From Clostridia bacterium (GTDB lineage Bacteria; Bacillota; Clostridia; Acetivibrionales; JAFADI01), in the NCBI GenBank assembly GCA_026418695.1, contig JAOAAU010000086.1, forward strand, positions 1-64,000: 64,000 nt of DNA, given 5' to 3'. The number at the start of each line of letters is the position of its first letter. Within the stretch, counting starts at the first letter, position 1. Both the position numbers and the translations under genes were made by a program. Of this stretch, positions 19,642 through 28,609 are shown one piece after another. The notes beneath the pieces are model-generated. The model did not search any database. It was not told the DNA's origin and saw nothing but the letters and a program-made list of their open reading frames with translations.

Positions 19642-19670
19642 ATTTTAATGATGACCGCAAATAATGTCAA
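19642..19670 (-). promoter_or_regulatory. Promoter of aspS
   Basis: Minus-strand TTGACA is separated by exactly 17 bases from TAAAAT, starting 8 bp after the hisS stop. Transcription would begin about 19635, at the 5' end of the T-box leader, so aspS can be expressed independently of hisS. Confidence 0.75.
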
Positions 19671-19677
19671 TACAGAT

Positions 19678-21000
19678 TTATTTTACAGACCGAATTTTCT
19701 CGATCATTTCTGCAACCGTCATTACATTCTGTTCACCGGTATCCATGTCCTTTAGTTTTAGCTGTCCGTTTGCGATTTCATCTTCTCCAACAACCACAAC
19801 ATATGGAATTCCAAGCTTATCAGCGTAACCAAACATCTTCCCCATCTTGCCCTCATTCAGGTATACCTCTGTGGGAATCCCTGCCTGCCTTGCCTTTGTC
19901 GAGAAATCCAGAGCAAAATCCATGGTTCCCTTCATGGGAATAATTAAAAGCTTTGTTGGGGTTGCCTTTTTCTCCGCCGCCAGAATGCCTGCTTCCCTCA
20001 ATTGATAAAACAGTCTTGTTAGCCCAATGGAGATTCCAACGCCGGGCAGTTTCTTTTCAGTATAATTCTGAGCCAGGTTGTCATACCTTCCGCCGGAACA
20101 AACACTGCCGATGGATGGATACTTGTCCAGAATGGTTTCATAGATGGTTCCGGTATAATAATCCAGTCCTCTGGCGATGGTCAGATCAATTCCATGATTC
20201 TTTTCAGGAATACCGAAGTAGCGGATATATTCACTTACCTTGTTCAACTCTTCCAAGCCGAGCTGGAACAGTTCATTTTCCACCCGCATGTCTCTCAAAC
20301 TCTGAAGAATTTCTGCATCGCTGCCCTTCAGCTTGATAAATTTTAAAATCTTTTCAACGGCTTCATCCTTCAAGCCCAGTGCTTTTAACTCTTCGGTAAC
20401 AGCCCCTTCTCCGATCTTTTCGAGCTTGTCTACCGTTCTTAAAACATCTGCCTTTTCAGTGATTCCAAGGGATTCAAAGAATCCGTTCAGCACTTTACGA
20501 TTGTTGATTCTGATTGTAAACTCATCAAAGCCTAAGGCCTTAAAGGTTGAATAGATAACGCTCAGAATCTCGGCATCATTGATGATGCTCAGGTTTTCAT
20601 TTCCGATAATATCGATATCACACTGGTAGAATTCTCTGAAACGTCCTTTTTGAGGTCTTTCCCCCCTGAATACCTTTCCGATATGGTATCTCCTGAAAGG
20701 GAAAGTCAAATCATTATAGCGCTGAGCGACATATCTTGCCAAGGGAACGGTCAAATCAAATCTGAGAGATAGATCATTATCTCCCTTGTTAAAGCGGTAA
20801 ATCTGTTTTTCAGTTTCCCCGCCGCTTTTGGCCAACAATATCTCTGATTTCTCAATGGTTGGGGTATCTAAGGGTACAAACCCATAGGTTTCATATGTAC
20901 TTCTGATGGTGTCCAGCATTTTATTGAAGAGGAGCTGGTCCGAAGGCAAAAGCTCCATAAATCCTGGTAATATTGAAGGTGTTACAGTTTGTTTGCTCAA
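19678..21000 (-). CDS. hisS: Histidyl-tRNA synthetase
   Basis: Class II synthetase charging tRNA-His. It has 440 residues. The start is TTG (MSKQTVTPSILPG) with GGAGGAAG six bases upstream. Motif 2 FRGERPQKGRFREFYQ is at about 113-128, the histidine-specific LDYYTGTIYE at about 278, and a C-terminal anticodon-binding domain follows. In many Firmicutes hisS and aspS share one T-box upstream of hisS; here no T-box is visible before hisS, and the only one lies between the two genes. Confidence 0.97.
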   Translation of the reverse strand: MSKQTVTPSILPGFMELLPSDQLLFNKMLDTIRSTYETYGFVPLDTPTIEKSEILLAKSGGETEKQIYRFNKGDNDLSLRFDLTVPLARYVAQRYNDLTFPFRRYHIGKVFRGERPQKGRFREFYQCDIDIIGNENLSIINDAEILSVIYSTFKALGFDEFTIRINNRKVLNGFFESLGITEKADVLRTVDKLEKIGEGAVTEELKALGLKDEAVEKILKFIKLKGSDAEILQSLRDMRVENELFQLGLEELNKVSEYIRYFGIPEKNHGIDLTIARGLDYYTGTIYETILDKYPSIGSVCSGGRYDNLAQNYTEKKLPGVGISIGLTRLFYQLREAGILAAEKKATPTKLLIIPMKGTMDFALDFSTKARQAGIPTEVYLNEGKMGKMFGYADKLGIPYVVVVGEDEIANGQLKLKDMDTGEQNVMTVAEMIEKIRSVK

Positions 21001-21156
21001 AGGTCTTCCTCCATTTCAGAACAAAGAATTATATTTAAATAATATGTTTTCAGAATATTATCCCTAATATAGTATCAACTAAAATCCAGAAATTCAACAT
21101 TTATTTAACTGCTGTCTTTGCACTTTTATAAAAAGCTGCTCAAAAATATCATTTAA

Positions 21157-21189
21157 AATTAAAAGCCCGGAGAAGCAATTTCTCGGGCT
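21157..21189 (-). terminator. Terminator after the VOC protein gene
   Basis: AGCCCGGAGAA and TTCTCGGGCT pair with one bulge around a short loop. On the minus strand it runs into TTTTAATTTT. It lies about 60 bp after the VOC gene and ahead of hisS. Confidence 0.7.
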
Positions 21190-21247
21190 AATAGCTGATA
21201 TGAAAAATGTCACTAATATAAATTAGCACACTATCCTATGTATACTT

Positions 21248-21631
21248 TTAAATTGTAATCTCCACCCTGTTCCCCTCCGGGTCCAGTACAAGGCTTTCAT
21301 AATAACCATCCCCAGTATTTCGGGGACCTCTAACAACTTTATAACCATCTTCTTTTATTCTGGCAGTCAGCTGATCCACGTTTTCCTTTGAACCTACGGA
21401 AACAGCCAAATGCGAATATCCTGTGTAATCATAGGCCGGATCAATATCAACGACTGAAGGCATTTTCATAATCTCCAGCCTTGCGCCAGATTCAAATGAT
21501 ATAAAATAGGATTCAAATTCTTCATCTTTTGCAATATACTTTTCTCCTGCCTTGCCATTGAAGTATTTCTCATAAAATTCTTTTGTTTTCTCAATATTTT
21601 TTGAGAACAGTGCAAAATGTTCCACTCTCAT
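21248..21631 (-). CDS. VOC-superfamily (glyoxalase/bleomycin-resistance-like) protein
   Basis: 127 residues with the paired beta-alpha-beta-beta-beta fold of the vicinal oxygen chelate superfamily. It opens MRVEHFALFSKNIEKTKEFY, a common VOC start with a likely metal His at residue 5. GYSHLAVSVGS begins the second half, and it ends with DPEGNRVEI, which carries the last Glu ligand. Members are lactoylglutathione lyases, dioxygenases or resistance proteins, and the substrate cannot be read here. It lies 15 bp after the MFS transporter gene and is probably co-transcribed with it. Confidence 0.8.
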   Translation of the reverse strand: MRVEHFALFSKNIEKTKEFYEKYFNGKAGEKYIAKDEEFESYFISFESGARLEIMKMPSVVDIDPAYDYTGYSHLAVSVGSKENVDQLTARIKEDGYKVVRGPRNTGDGYYESLVLDPEGNRVEITI

Positions 21632-21646
21632 TTTAAAACTCCCTTC

Positions 21647-22792
21647 TTAATCAACATTCTTCTTCATTCTAAACCATGCTGTATATATGCCTAAAACCAT
21701 GAGTACAGCCATTACAAAGATGATTGCCGGAAGCATCATAATCCCAATGCGATCCGCCAGCTTTCCAATGGCTGTCGGAACAAGGAACCCGCCCAGGGCA
21801 GCAAATACTGTTACAAATGCAGCAATTTTTCCGGAATTTGCCGGGTAATAAGAGGTCATGGAAGCCATAATGGTTGGAAAAACGCTTGCCAGGAATAGTC
21901 CAATGATTAGAGAAGCTCCAAAGGTCACAATACTATTGGGCGCCATCCACCAGACCAGTGAAAAGACAGCGGTTCCTGCAGCTGCAAGAAGCAGGAATTT
22001 AGGAAATCCTAATCGATCCGTTATAGCTCCGCAGATTAACCTTCCTACTGTGAGGGAAAGCCAGAAGATCATTCCAATCATCGTCGCAGGAATAAAGCTG
22101 CTGGAAGGCAGCTTTTCCCAGTAAACCGGCATCCAACCGAAAACGGATGTTTCAATTCCTACGTAGATGAAGGTGGATAACCCTACAATCCAGATAAACA
22201 AATCATGAAATGGAATTTTCTCCTCTTTACTTTCTGTATGGGGAGCTTTATTTACTTTTAACGGTACAAGAATAAAACTTACCAACAGCGGCAGTATTAG
22301 GGTAATTCCAAACGTCAATCTCCAGCTTTCAAATACGCGTGTACAAAAAGTTGCTAGCAAAGGACCGGATATTGCTCCCAAACCAAAGAAAAAATGAAGA
22401 AAGTTCATGGCCCCGCCTTTATTGTTTTCCGTTACATCCGCACACAGCGCATTAATCCCTATTTCGTAGGTGCCAAAACCTAATCCGGTAATAATGTTCC
22501 AAAAAAGAAGCTGGTTATAACTCCCTGAGAAAATGCTTCCGGTTAATCCACAGATTAAAATGACTCCCCCGATTAACAAAAACGGCTTCTTTCCGAACCG
22601 GTCTGCCAGATACCCGCCAAAAATAACAGTTATCAGGCATCCAAAAAACTGCCCGGATAGTATATATCCCATCTGACCGAAATTCATTTTGAATTCAGTA
22701 TTCATTGCCGGTATCAACGGTGAGATGATGGTATTGACCAGACCTATGGTAATAAAGCCGAGGTACTGTACAAAAAGCAAGCGTTTATTCAT
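21647..22792 (-). CDS. MFS transporter
   Basis: 381 residues with about 12 membrane spans in two halves. The major facilitator loop motif GGYLADRFGKKP is at about 59-70 and a related GAITDRLGFPKF lies in the second half. The overall style (early SPLIPAMNTEF, FGTYEIGINAL) resembles sugar/FucP-like or related uptake carriers more than drug pumps. It is divergent from a DeoR-type regulator, which in this family usually senses a phosphorylated sugar, so sugar or sugar-derivative uptake is a reasonable inference. The substrate is not known. Confidence 0.82.
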   Translation of the reverse strand: MNKRLLFVQYLGFITIGLVNTIISPLIPAMNTEFKMNFGQMGYILSGQFFGCLITVIFGGYLADRFGKKPFLLIGGVILICGLTGSIFSGSYNQLLFWNIITGLGFGTYEIGINALCADVTENNKGGAMNFLHFFFGLGAISGPLLATFCTRVFESWRLTFGITLILPLLVSFILVPLKVNKAPHTESKEEKIPFHDLFIWIVGLSTFIYVGIETSVFGWMPVYWEKLPSSSFIPATMIGMIFWLSLTVGRLICGAITDRLGFPKFLLLAAAGTAVFSLVWWMAPNSIVTFGASLIIGLFLASVFPTIMASMTSYYPANSGKIAAFVTVFAALGGFLVPTAIGKLADRIGIMMLPAIIFVMAVLMVLGIYTAWFRMKKNVD

Positions 22793-22825
22793 AGTAGTTT
22801 CTCCTATTTTATCTTTACAAGTTTT

Positions 22826-22847
22826 ATCCTATCATATAAAATAGGAT
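22826..22847. promoter_or_regulatory. Palindrome over the MFS promoter
   Basis: ATCCTAT-N8-ATAGGAT is a perfect inverted repeat. It overlaps a minus-strand -10 (TATGAT, 22831-22836) that lies 18 bases from a TTGTTA -35. Placed between the MFS gene and the divergent deoR-family gene, it is a good candidate operator for that regulator. Confidence 0.5.
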
Positions 22848-22910
22848 CAATCAATAACAACCGTGAATATTCCTTAACAATCTTGAATAATCGTGAAAGT
22901 TGGTGAAAAC

Positions 22911-23699
22911 ATGTTTATCGAGGAACGACATCATAAAATCATGGAAATACTAAAGCGTACTGAAAGAGTCGAAGTAACTGAACTCTGCAAGTTGTTTGAT
23001 GTCTCTGAAGATACGATTCGGCGTGATCTTCGTATTCTTGAAGAAAAGAACAAGGTTAAAAGGACCTATGGGGGTGCCATCCTGCCTGAAAAAGTCAGTG
23101 TCGCTCTCCCTATGCTCAGACGAGACGACCTGCAAACCTATGAAAAGAATGAAATTGCCATTTTGGCGGCATCCTTCATCAATGACAATGACACTATTCT
23201 TTTAGACGGATCGACTACTGTTTCAAAGATTATACCCTTGCTTACAATACGCAAGAATCTTACAGTAATCACCAATTCAGTACAAATAGCACATGATATC
23301 ATTGTGCTTGAATCCAATTTTGAAACCAGTATCAAGCTTTATATGATAGGCGGACTTGTTCAGAAGAATATCGCGAACACCGTAAGTATAGAAAGTCTGA
23401 TGACAATTAAGAATCTCAGCGTAGATAAGGTATTTCTTGGTGTCTGTGCTATTTCCCCAAGATACGGACTTACCACGCCTTCTCTCGAAGAAGCTCAAAT
23501 AAAGAAGGCCATGATTGAGTCCGCTCGTGAAGTTTATCTGTTAGCAGACAGCAGCAAATTCGGTGTGCGTTCTTTAGCGCTGATTGATGAACTAAAGCCG
23601 GAATATACCATCATCAGTGATAGTGACTTTTCACCGGATATAAAAAATGAATTTAAAGATTGGATCAGTAAAGGTTTACAGATAATAACCCCCATATAA
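22911..23699 (+). CDS. DeoR-family transcriptional regulator
   Basis: About 262 residues. An N-terminal helix-turn-helix contains EERHHKIMEIL and VSEDTIRRDLRILEE, a DeoR signature, and a C-terminal sugar-phosphate sensor domain contains LDGSTTVSKI, VITNSVQIA and ADSSKFG. Such proteins repress carbohydrate genes until a sugar phosphate binds. I start at MFIEERHH, which matches family N-termini; six further codons are open upstream. It is divergent from the MFS/VOC pair, its likely targets, and ends in its own terminator. Confidence 0.9.
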   Translation: MFIEERHHKIMEILKRTERVEVTELCKLFDVSEDTIRRDLRILEEKNKVKRTYGGAILPEKVSVALPMLRRDDLQTYEKNEIAILAASFINDNDTILLDGSTTVSKIIPLLTIRKNLTVITNSVQIAHDIIVLESNFETSIKLYMIGGLVQKNIANTVSIESLMTIKNLSVDKVFLGVCAISPRYGLTTPSLEEAQIKKAMIESAREVYLLADSSKFGVRSLALIDELKPEYTIISDSDFSPDIKNEFKDWISKGLQIITPI

Positions 23700-23721
23700 T
23701 ATTATTTGGGGGTATCTTTTT
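23688..23721 (+). terminator. Terminator overlapping the end of the deoR-family gene
   Basis: ACCCCC and GGGGGT pair around an AT-rich loop and are followed by ATCTTTTTTC. The stem begins inside the last codons of the regulator gene and separates it from the convergent hemZ. Confidence 0.75.
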
Positions 23722-23723
23722 TC

Positions 23724-25199
23724 TTAAAGCAACAGTGCTTTTTTACGTTCTATCATTTCATCAATTCTTGCTATGTATTCTTCCACACTCTTCACATTAA
23801 ACGCACGTTCTATTCTGTTTTCTTCGGGATAAACAACCTTTGTGATGGCTCCTGCCCCTAAAGCAACAATCGTTTGCTTCTCTTCCATGATTTGAATGTT
23901 ATAGATACTTTCTTTACCTGGCTTGCTATATCCTACATTTTCCATGTTTCCAAGGATATTTTTCTGTCTGTAGAGGTAATACGGATGCATTCCCATCCTC
24001 ACAGCGGCTTCCTGGGCTAGAGAAATCATATCTGCAACTTCCTTTTCACCCTCCAGAGAATACTTCTCCCTTTCTTCGTTCAGTCTTGAGGCTCTTTTGA
24101 TGGACATCGTATGAACTGTGAGGCTGTCCGGCTTCAGCTGTTCAATTTCTTTCATGGTATTTACAAACATATTCAAATTTTCGCCGGGAAGCCCTGCAAT
24201 CACATCCATGTTGATATTACCAATGCCGCATTCCCTAGCAAGTTCAAAGGATCGAACGATATCTTCAGGGGAATGATTTCTCCCGATGACTTTTAACGTT
24301 TCCTCATTCATACTCTGAGGATTGATGCTGATCCTGTCTACCCTGCTGTTTCTGATGGCGATGAGCTTGTCCTTACTTATGGAATCCGGTCTTCCCGCCT
24401 CTAATGTATATTCTTCCATAGCAGAAAGATCAAAACCGGCTTCAATTGAATTCAATAGGGAACATAACTTCTCAGCGTTTAAGGAAGTGGGCGTGCCCCC
24501 ACCAATATAGATGCTTTGGATCTTAAGATTCTTTTGCTTAGTGATTTCAGCCACTGCTTTAATTTCCCTGCATAAAGTAGATATATAGTTTTCCACATGT
24601 CTTTCGTACTTCTTGATGGGATTCGAAGTAAAAGAGCAATAAAGGCATCTTGTCGGACAAAACGGGATCCCGATGTAGATTCCGATTTGTTCCTGTGAAG
24701 TCCTATCAAGAAAACCTTTTTCGACGCTTGCTACCTCATAGGCAAGAGAGGCCTTCTCCTCTGAAAGCATATAATACTCTTTTAAGTTCAGGAAAATCTC
24801 TTCCTGAGCCAGGCCTTTTTCCATCATTTCATGGACAATTTTTGCTGGACGGATACCTGTCAGCATCCCCCAGGGCATTTTCTCATTTAAACTGGTCGAT
24901 AAGAAAAGATATAACTGCCGTTTAAATTCCCTCTTCAATATCTTCCTTTCAATCCCCTTTTTCCCATCATTCAAACATATCAATTCTCTTTGATCAGAAA
25001 ACTTGCGGCCATCCTGTTCCAATTCAAGTAAAGATTGTACCTTCCCATCGTTTTCCACAAGTGAGCTAAATATAAAAATGCCCCGGGAATCCTCCCGAGG
25101 TTGGTCGGCAAATATGATCTCCTCATCCCTGTAAAACAACTTGATAATATCAAAAATTTCATTTTTGAACTCATGCCCTTGAAGGCAAACACTAATCAT
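23724..25199 (-). CDS. hemZ: Oxygen-independent coproporphyrinogen III oxidase-like protein HemZ
   Basis: Radical-SAM protein of the HemN/HemZ group, 491 residues. A family-specific N-terminal region of about 160 residues precedes the core. The cluster motif CPTRCLYCSF is near residue 178, GGGTPTSLN is near 228, and the C-terminal part has YYLYRQKNILGNMENVGY, a HemZ hallmark. HemZ-type proteins are linked to anaerobic coproporphyrinogen III conversion, but the exact role in many anaerobes is unproven. It stands 48 bp after the MBL hydrolase gene. HemW (10010-11149) is a second, distinct member in this window. Confidence 0.88.
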   Translation of the reverse strand: MISVCLQGHEFKNEIFDIIKLFYRDEEIIFADQPREDSRGIFIFSSLVENDGKVQSLLELEQDGRKFSDQRELICLNDGKKGIERKILKREFKRQLYLFLSTSLNEKMPWGMLTGIRPAKIVHEMMEKGLAQEEIFLNLKEYYMLSEEKASLAYEVASVEKGFLDRTSQEQIGIYIGIPFCPTRCLYCSFTSNPIKKYERHVENYISTLCREIKAVAEITKQKNLKIQSIYIGGGTPTSLNAEKLCSLLNSIEAGFDLSAMEEYTLEAGRPDSISKDKLIAIRNSRVDRISINPQSMNEETLKVIGRNHSPEDIVRSFELARECGIGNINMDVIAGLPGENLNMFVNTMKEIEQLKPDSLTVHTMSIKRASRLNEEREKYSLEGEKEVADMISLAQEAAVRMGMHPYYLYRQKNILGNMENVGYSKPGKESIYNIQIMEEKQTIVALGAGAITKVVYPEENRIERAFNVKSVEEYIARIDEMIERKKALLL

Positions 25200-25247
25200 A
25201 TTTCACCTTTTGATAGATTCTAATAGATTTAGTTTTTTCCAAATTAC

Positions 25248-25862
25248 CTACCTTATGCGCACAAACGGATTATGCTTTTTCTCGAAACCGATAGTGGAGG
25301 ATTCTCCATGTCCTGGATATACGACAGTCTCCTCAGCCAACACCAGAAGCTTGGATTGAATGGAGTCAATAATCTCCCTGTGATTTCCGCCTTCGAGATC
25401 AGTTCTTCCGATGGACATTCTAAACAATGTATCCCCTGTAAAAAGCTGTTTATCGACTCTTATACAAATGCACCCGGGACTGTGTCCAGGCGTATGGATG
25501 ATTTGCAATTGCATACCCCCGACTTCCAATGTGTCTCCGTCTTTCAAAAAGTCATCCGCAGCCTTGAAGGATCTTGCAGCGCCGAACAGCGCTGAGCCGT
25601 TCTTCATCGAATCCGCCAAAAAGCCTGCATCCCCCTCATGAATGAGGACCTTTGCTCCTGTCTTTTCTTTCAATTCGTCAGCACAACAAATATGATCAAT
25701 ATGTCCATGGGTCAAAATAATATACTTAATTTTTTTCTCGCCCGCTGCATCCATAATGTCGCCGCTTCCGACACCTGCATCGACTACAGCGCACTCTCCT
25801 TGATTTCCAATGATATAACTATTGGAGCCAAACATTCCGTAGGGTAAACACTTTATTTCCAT
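25248..25862 (-). CDS. MBL-fold metallohydrolase (glyoxalase II-like)
   Basis: About 204 residues. I start at MEIKCLPYGMFG, which has GGAGG upstream; the frame is open 19 codons further into the dtd gene. The metallo-beta-lactamase zinc motif THGHIDHICC is near residue 55, followed by HTPGHSPGCI, TGDTLF and PGHGESS, the hydroxyacylglutathione hydrolase (GloB)-like pattern. These enzymes hydrolyse thioesters such as S-lactoylglutathione; the clostridial substrate is not known. It follows dtd closely in the relA-dtd-MBL-hemZ run. Confidence 0.85.
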   Translation of the reverse strand: MEIKCLPYGMFGSNSYIIGNQGECAVVDAGVGSGDIMDAAGEKKIKYIILTHGHIDHICCADELKEKTGAKVLIHEGDAGFLADSMKNGSALFGAARSFKAADDFLKDGDTLEVGGMQLQIIHTPGHSPGCICIRVDKQLFTGDTLFRMSIGRTDLEGGNHREIIDSIQSKLLVLAEETVVYPGHGESSTIGFEKKHNPFVRIR

Positions 25863-25872
25863 ATTTCCTCCG

Positions 25873-26322
25873 TCAAAAATCTTTGCTGCTGTCCAAAAGA
25901 AGTGTAACCGGTCCTTCATTATGGATCTCCACTTTCATCATGGCTTGAAACTTCCCGGTTTCCACTTTTAAATCATAATTTTTGCAGTATTCAACAAATT
26001 TATGATAGATTCCTTCCGCTGCTTCCGGTCTTGCTGCTTTATCATAGCTTGGACGTTTTCCTTTTCTGCAGTCCCCGTATAGTGTAAATTGGGAGACAAT
26101 CAATAACTCGCCCTTTATATCCAAAAGACTGATATTCATCTTTCCGGTTTCGTCTTCGAAGATCCTCAAATTCATAATTTTATCGGCAAGATAGGCAATA
26201 TCCTTTTCAGAATCCTCCTGCCCTACTCCAAGCAACACCGCAATGCCTTGGCCGATTTTACCGATGATCCTATCGTCTACAGTGACACTTGCACGCGAAA
26301 CTCTCTGAACTACTGCACGCAA
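25873..26322 (-). CDS. dtd: D-aminoacyl-tRNA deacylase
   Basis: Removes D-amino acids (and misloaded glycine) from tRNA. The 149-residue length is exact for the family. It has the N-terminal [15 protein letters not shown], the SQFTLYGD motif (around residue 78) with the catalytic region, and the cross-subunit NEGPVTLLL Gly-cisPro-like motif near the C-terminus. It lies 68 bp after relA, the widely conserved relA-dtd arrangement. Confidence 0.96.
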   Translation of the reverse strand: MRAVVQRVSRASVTVDDRIIGKIGQGIAVLLGVGQEDSEKDIAYLADKIMNLRIFEDETGKMNISLLDIKGELLIVSQFTLYGDCRKGKRPSYDKAARPEAAEGIYHKFVEYCKNYDLKVETGKFQAMMKVEIHNEGPVTLLLDSSKDF

Positions 26323-26390
26323 ATCTATTTCTCCTTGAAATCAGTTTATCGCTTTTTTATATTCAAACACCAGGAATTTGTGACTGTGCT

Positions 26391-28577
26391 TTATTGTTTG
26401 TTTCTTGTAACTTCAAATACACTATCCACTTTCTTGATTTTCTTGATCATTTTTTCAAGCTGTTCCGTATTTGTAATTTCAAGCGTAAGGTTCATGATAA
26501 CGATCTGATCCTTTGTGGTCCTTGCATTGATCGCCTTCAAGGGCACTTTGGACTCAGCAATGACATTGGTAACCTCCATTAAAAGCGAGTTCCTGTCATT
26601 CGCCATAATGGTGATATCCGCCTTATATGCAACATTTGCAGCGGAATACCAGCTAACCTCGATGAGCCGGTTATCTCCATCCACATTGTCATTGACGTTG
26701 GTACAGTCTTTTCTGTGAACGGAAACCCCTCTTCCCCTCGTAATATATCCAATGATTTCATCCCCTGGAACAGGATTGCAGCATCGTGAAATTCTTACCA
26801 GACAGTTATCAATTCCTTTAACAACAATACCGCTTTCGGGAACAGACTTCTTTTTTCTATCGCCCCTTTGCTGCGGCACCGGCTCCAGCAAGTTTACATC
26901 CATATCCTCGGGTTTTACAGTCTTTCTATATTCTTCCTTCAACCTGGATATGATCTTGTTTGCAGTGATGGCACCATACCCAATACCCGCATACATATCC
27001 TCCAGGGTATTGAAATTGAACTTTCTGAGGATTGGCTCCACCCATTCCTGCTTGAAGATCTGGTTAAAAGTAATTGCTTGCTTTTTCAGTTCCTTCTCAA
27101 TCAGTTCTTTTCCACGTATGATGTTCTCATCCCGTTTTTCTTTTTTAAACCACTGATTGATTTTGTTCTTTGCCTGCGAGCTTTTGACGATCTTCAGCCA
27201 ATCCCTGCTAGGCCCGTGGACACTGGAGGAGGTCAATACATCCATGATATCGCCGTTTTTCAACTGATAATCCAGCGTCACGATTTTCCCATTCACCTTG
27301 GCCCCCATCATCTTATTGCCGATGGCACTGTGAATAGCATAAGCAAAGTCAATAGGCGTAGAGCCGTTGGGTAAGCTGATGACGTCACCTTTTGGCGTAA
27401 AAACAAAAACCTCATCCGTAAAGAGGTCAACCTTCAGAGTTTCCATGAACTCTTTCGCATCCCGCATATCTTTCTGCCATTCGAGAAGCTGCCTTAACCA
27501 AGCCAATTTACTATCCAACTCGCTGCCACCCGACTGCTTCTCCTTGTACTTCCAATGGGCCGCGATACCAACTTCGGCAATCCTATGCATATCCCAGGTC
27601 CTGATTTGTATTTCAAAGGGTTGACCTTCGGGCCCAATCAAAGTTGTATGAAGGGATTGATACATATTGGGCTTCGGCATGGCAATATAGTCCTTGAATC
27701 GTCCAGGCATGGGCTTAAACAGCTCATGCACCAACCCAAGAACCGCATAGCAGTCTTTTACGGAGTTTACAATGACCCTCACGGCAAACAGGTCATAGAT
27801 CTGTTCCAGTGTCTTGTTTTGCTCCACCATCTTTTTATAAATGCTGTAAAAATGCTTCGGTCTGCCGTCGATATGGGGTTCTTCTATTCCCAGTTCATTG
27901 GTTTTTTCCTTTAATGTATCCAGAATCTGCGTGATGAACGCTTCTCTTTCTTTTCTCTTTTTTGCGATTTTATCTACCAGGTCATAATAACCTTTCGGAT
28001 CCAAATACCGGAGGCTGATATCTTCGAGTTCCCATTTGATCTTTGAAATACCGAGCCGGTGAGCAAGCGGAGCATAGATCTCCAAAGTCTCTTTTGCTTT
28101 CTCCAGCTGTTTTTCTTCCGACATGTATTTGAGTGTCCGCATGTTGTGAAGGCGGTCAGCCAGCTTGATTAGAATTACTCGGATGTCCTTGGCCATGGCC
28201 AGGAACATCTTTCTCAAGTTTTCAACCTGCTGCTCCTCTTTTGTCGTATAGGGAATTTTCCCCAGTTTGGTAACACCGTCGACCAGGGTTGCAACCTCTT
28301 CTCCAAACTTTTCCTTCAGCTGTTCATAGGTACAGGTGGTATCCTCTATGGTATCATGCAAAATGCCCGCAACAATAGAAGTACAATCCAATTCAAGTTC
28401 TGCAAGAATGTTTGCAACCTCGATCGGATGTATGATGTAGGGATCACCGGAGACTCTCTGCTGACCGTCATGGGCTGTTTTTGAAACGGCATATGCCTTC
28501 TCAATCAGAGAAAAATCACAATTGGGATCATACTGTTTAATTTTATTAATCAGCCGGTTATACCCGCTTTCAGGCAT
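26391..28577 (-). CDS. relA: Bifunctional (p)ppGpp synthetase/hydrolase (Rel)
   Basis: Makes and degrades the stringent-response alarmone (p)ppGpp. Full-length 728 residues. The HD hydrolase domain contains HPIEVANIL and HDTIEDT (around 74-80), both needed for hydrolysis. It is followed by the synthetase domain with YQSLHTT, the TGS domain with VFTPKGDVISLP near residue 397, the conserved CCNPVPGD zinc/CC region, and a C-terminal ACT domain. With HD intact it should be bifunctional, as in other Firmicutes. It lies 32 bp after apt, an operon order found widely. Confidence 0.97.
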   Translation of the reverse strand: MPESGYNRLINKIKQYDPNCDFSLIEKAYAVSKTAHDGQQRVSGDPYIIHPIEVANILAELELDCTSIVAGILHDTIEDTTCTYEQLKEKFGEEVATLVDGVTKLGKIPYTTKEEQQVENLRKMFLAMAKDIRVILIKLADRLHNMRTLKYMSEEKQLEKAKETLEIYAPLAHRLGISKIKWELEDISLRYLDPKGYYDLVDKIAKKRKEREAFITQILDTLKEKTNELGIEEPHIDGRPKHFYSIYKKMVEQNKTLEQIYDLFAVRVIVNSVKDCYAVLGLVHELFKPMPGRFKDYIAMPKPNMYQSLHTTLIGPEGQPFEIQIRTWDMHRIAEVGIAAHWKYKEKQSGGSELDSKLAWLRQLLEWQKDMRDAKEFMETLKVDLFTDEVFVFTPKGDVISLPNGSTPIDFAYAIHSAIGNKMMGAKVNGKIVTLDYQLKNGDIMDVLTSSSVHGPSRDWLKIVKSSQAKNKINQWFKKEKRDENIIRGKELIEKELKKQAITFNQIFKQEWVEPILRKFNFNTLEDMYAGIGYGAITANKIISRLKEEYRKTVKPEDMDVNLLEPVPQQRGDRKKKSVPESGIVVKGIDNCLVRISRCCNPVPGDEIIGYITRGRGVSVHRKDCTNVNDNVDGDNRLIEVSWYSAANVAYKADITIMANDRNSLLMEVTNVIAESKVPLKAINARTTKDQIVIMNLTLEITNTEQLEKMIKKIKKVDSVFEVTRNKQ

Positions 28578-28609
28578 TTGGATTCCCCCAAAGTTTCTGC
28601 AGATTCTGC

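Noticed and set aside
19678-21250. T-box controlling hisS
   Set aside because: No AGGGTGGNACCGCG-type motif or T-box terminator is visible before hisS; the only T-box serves aspS.
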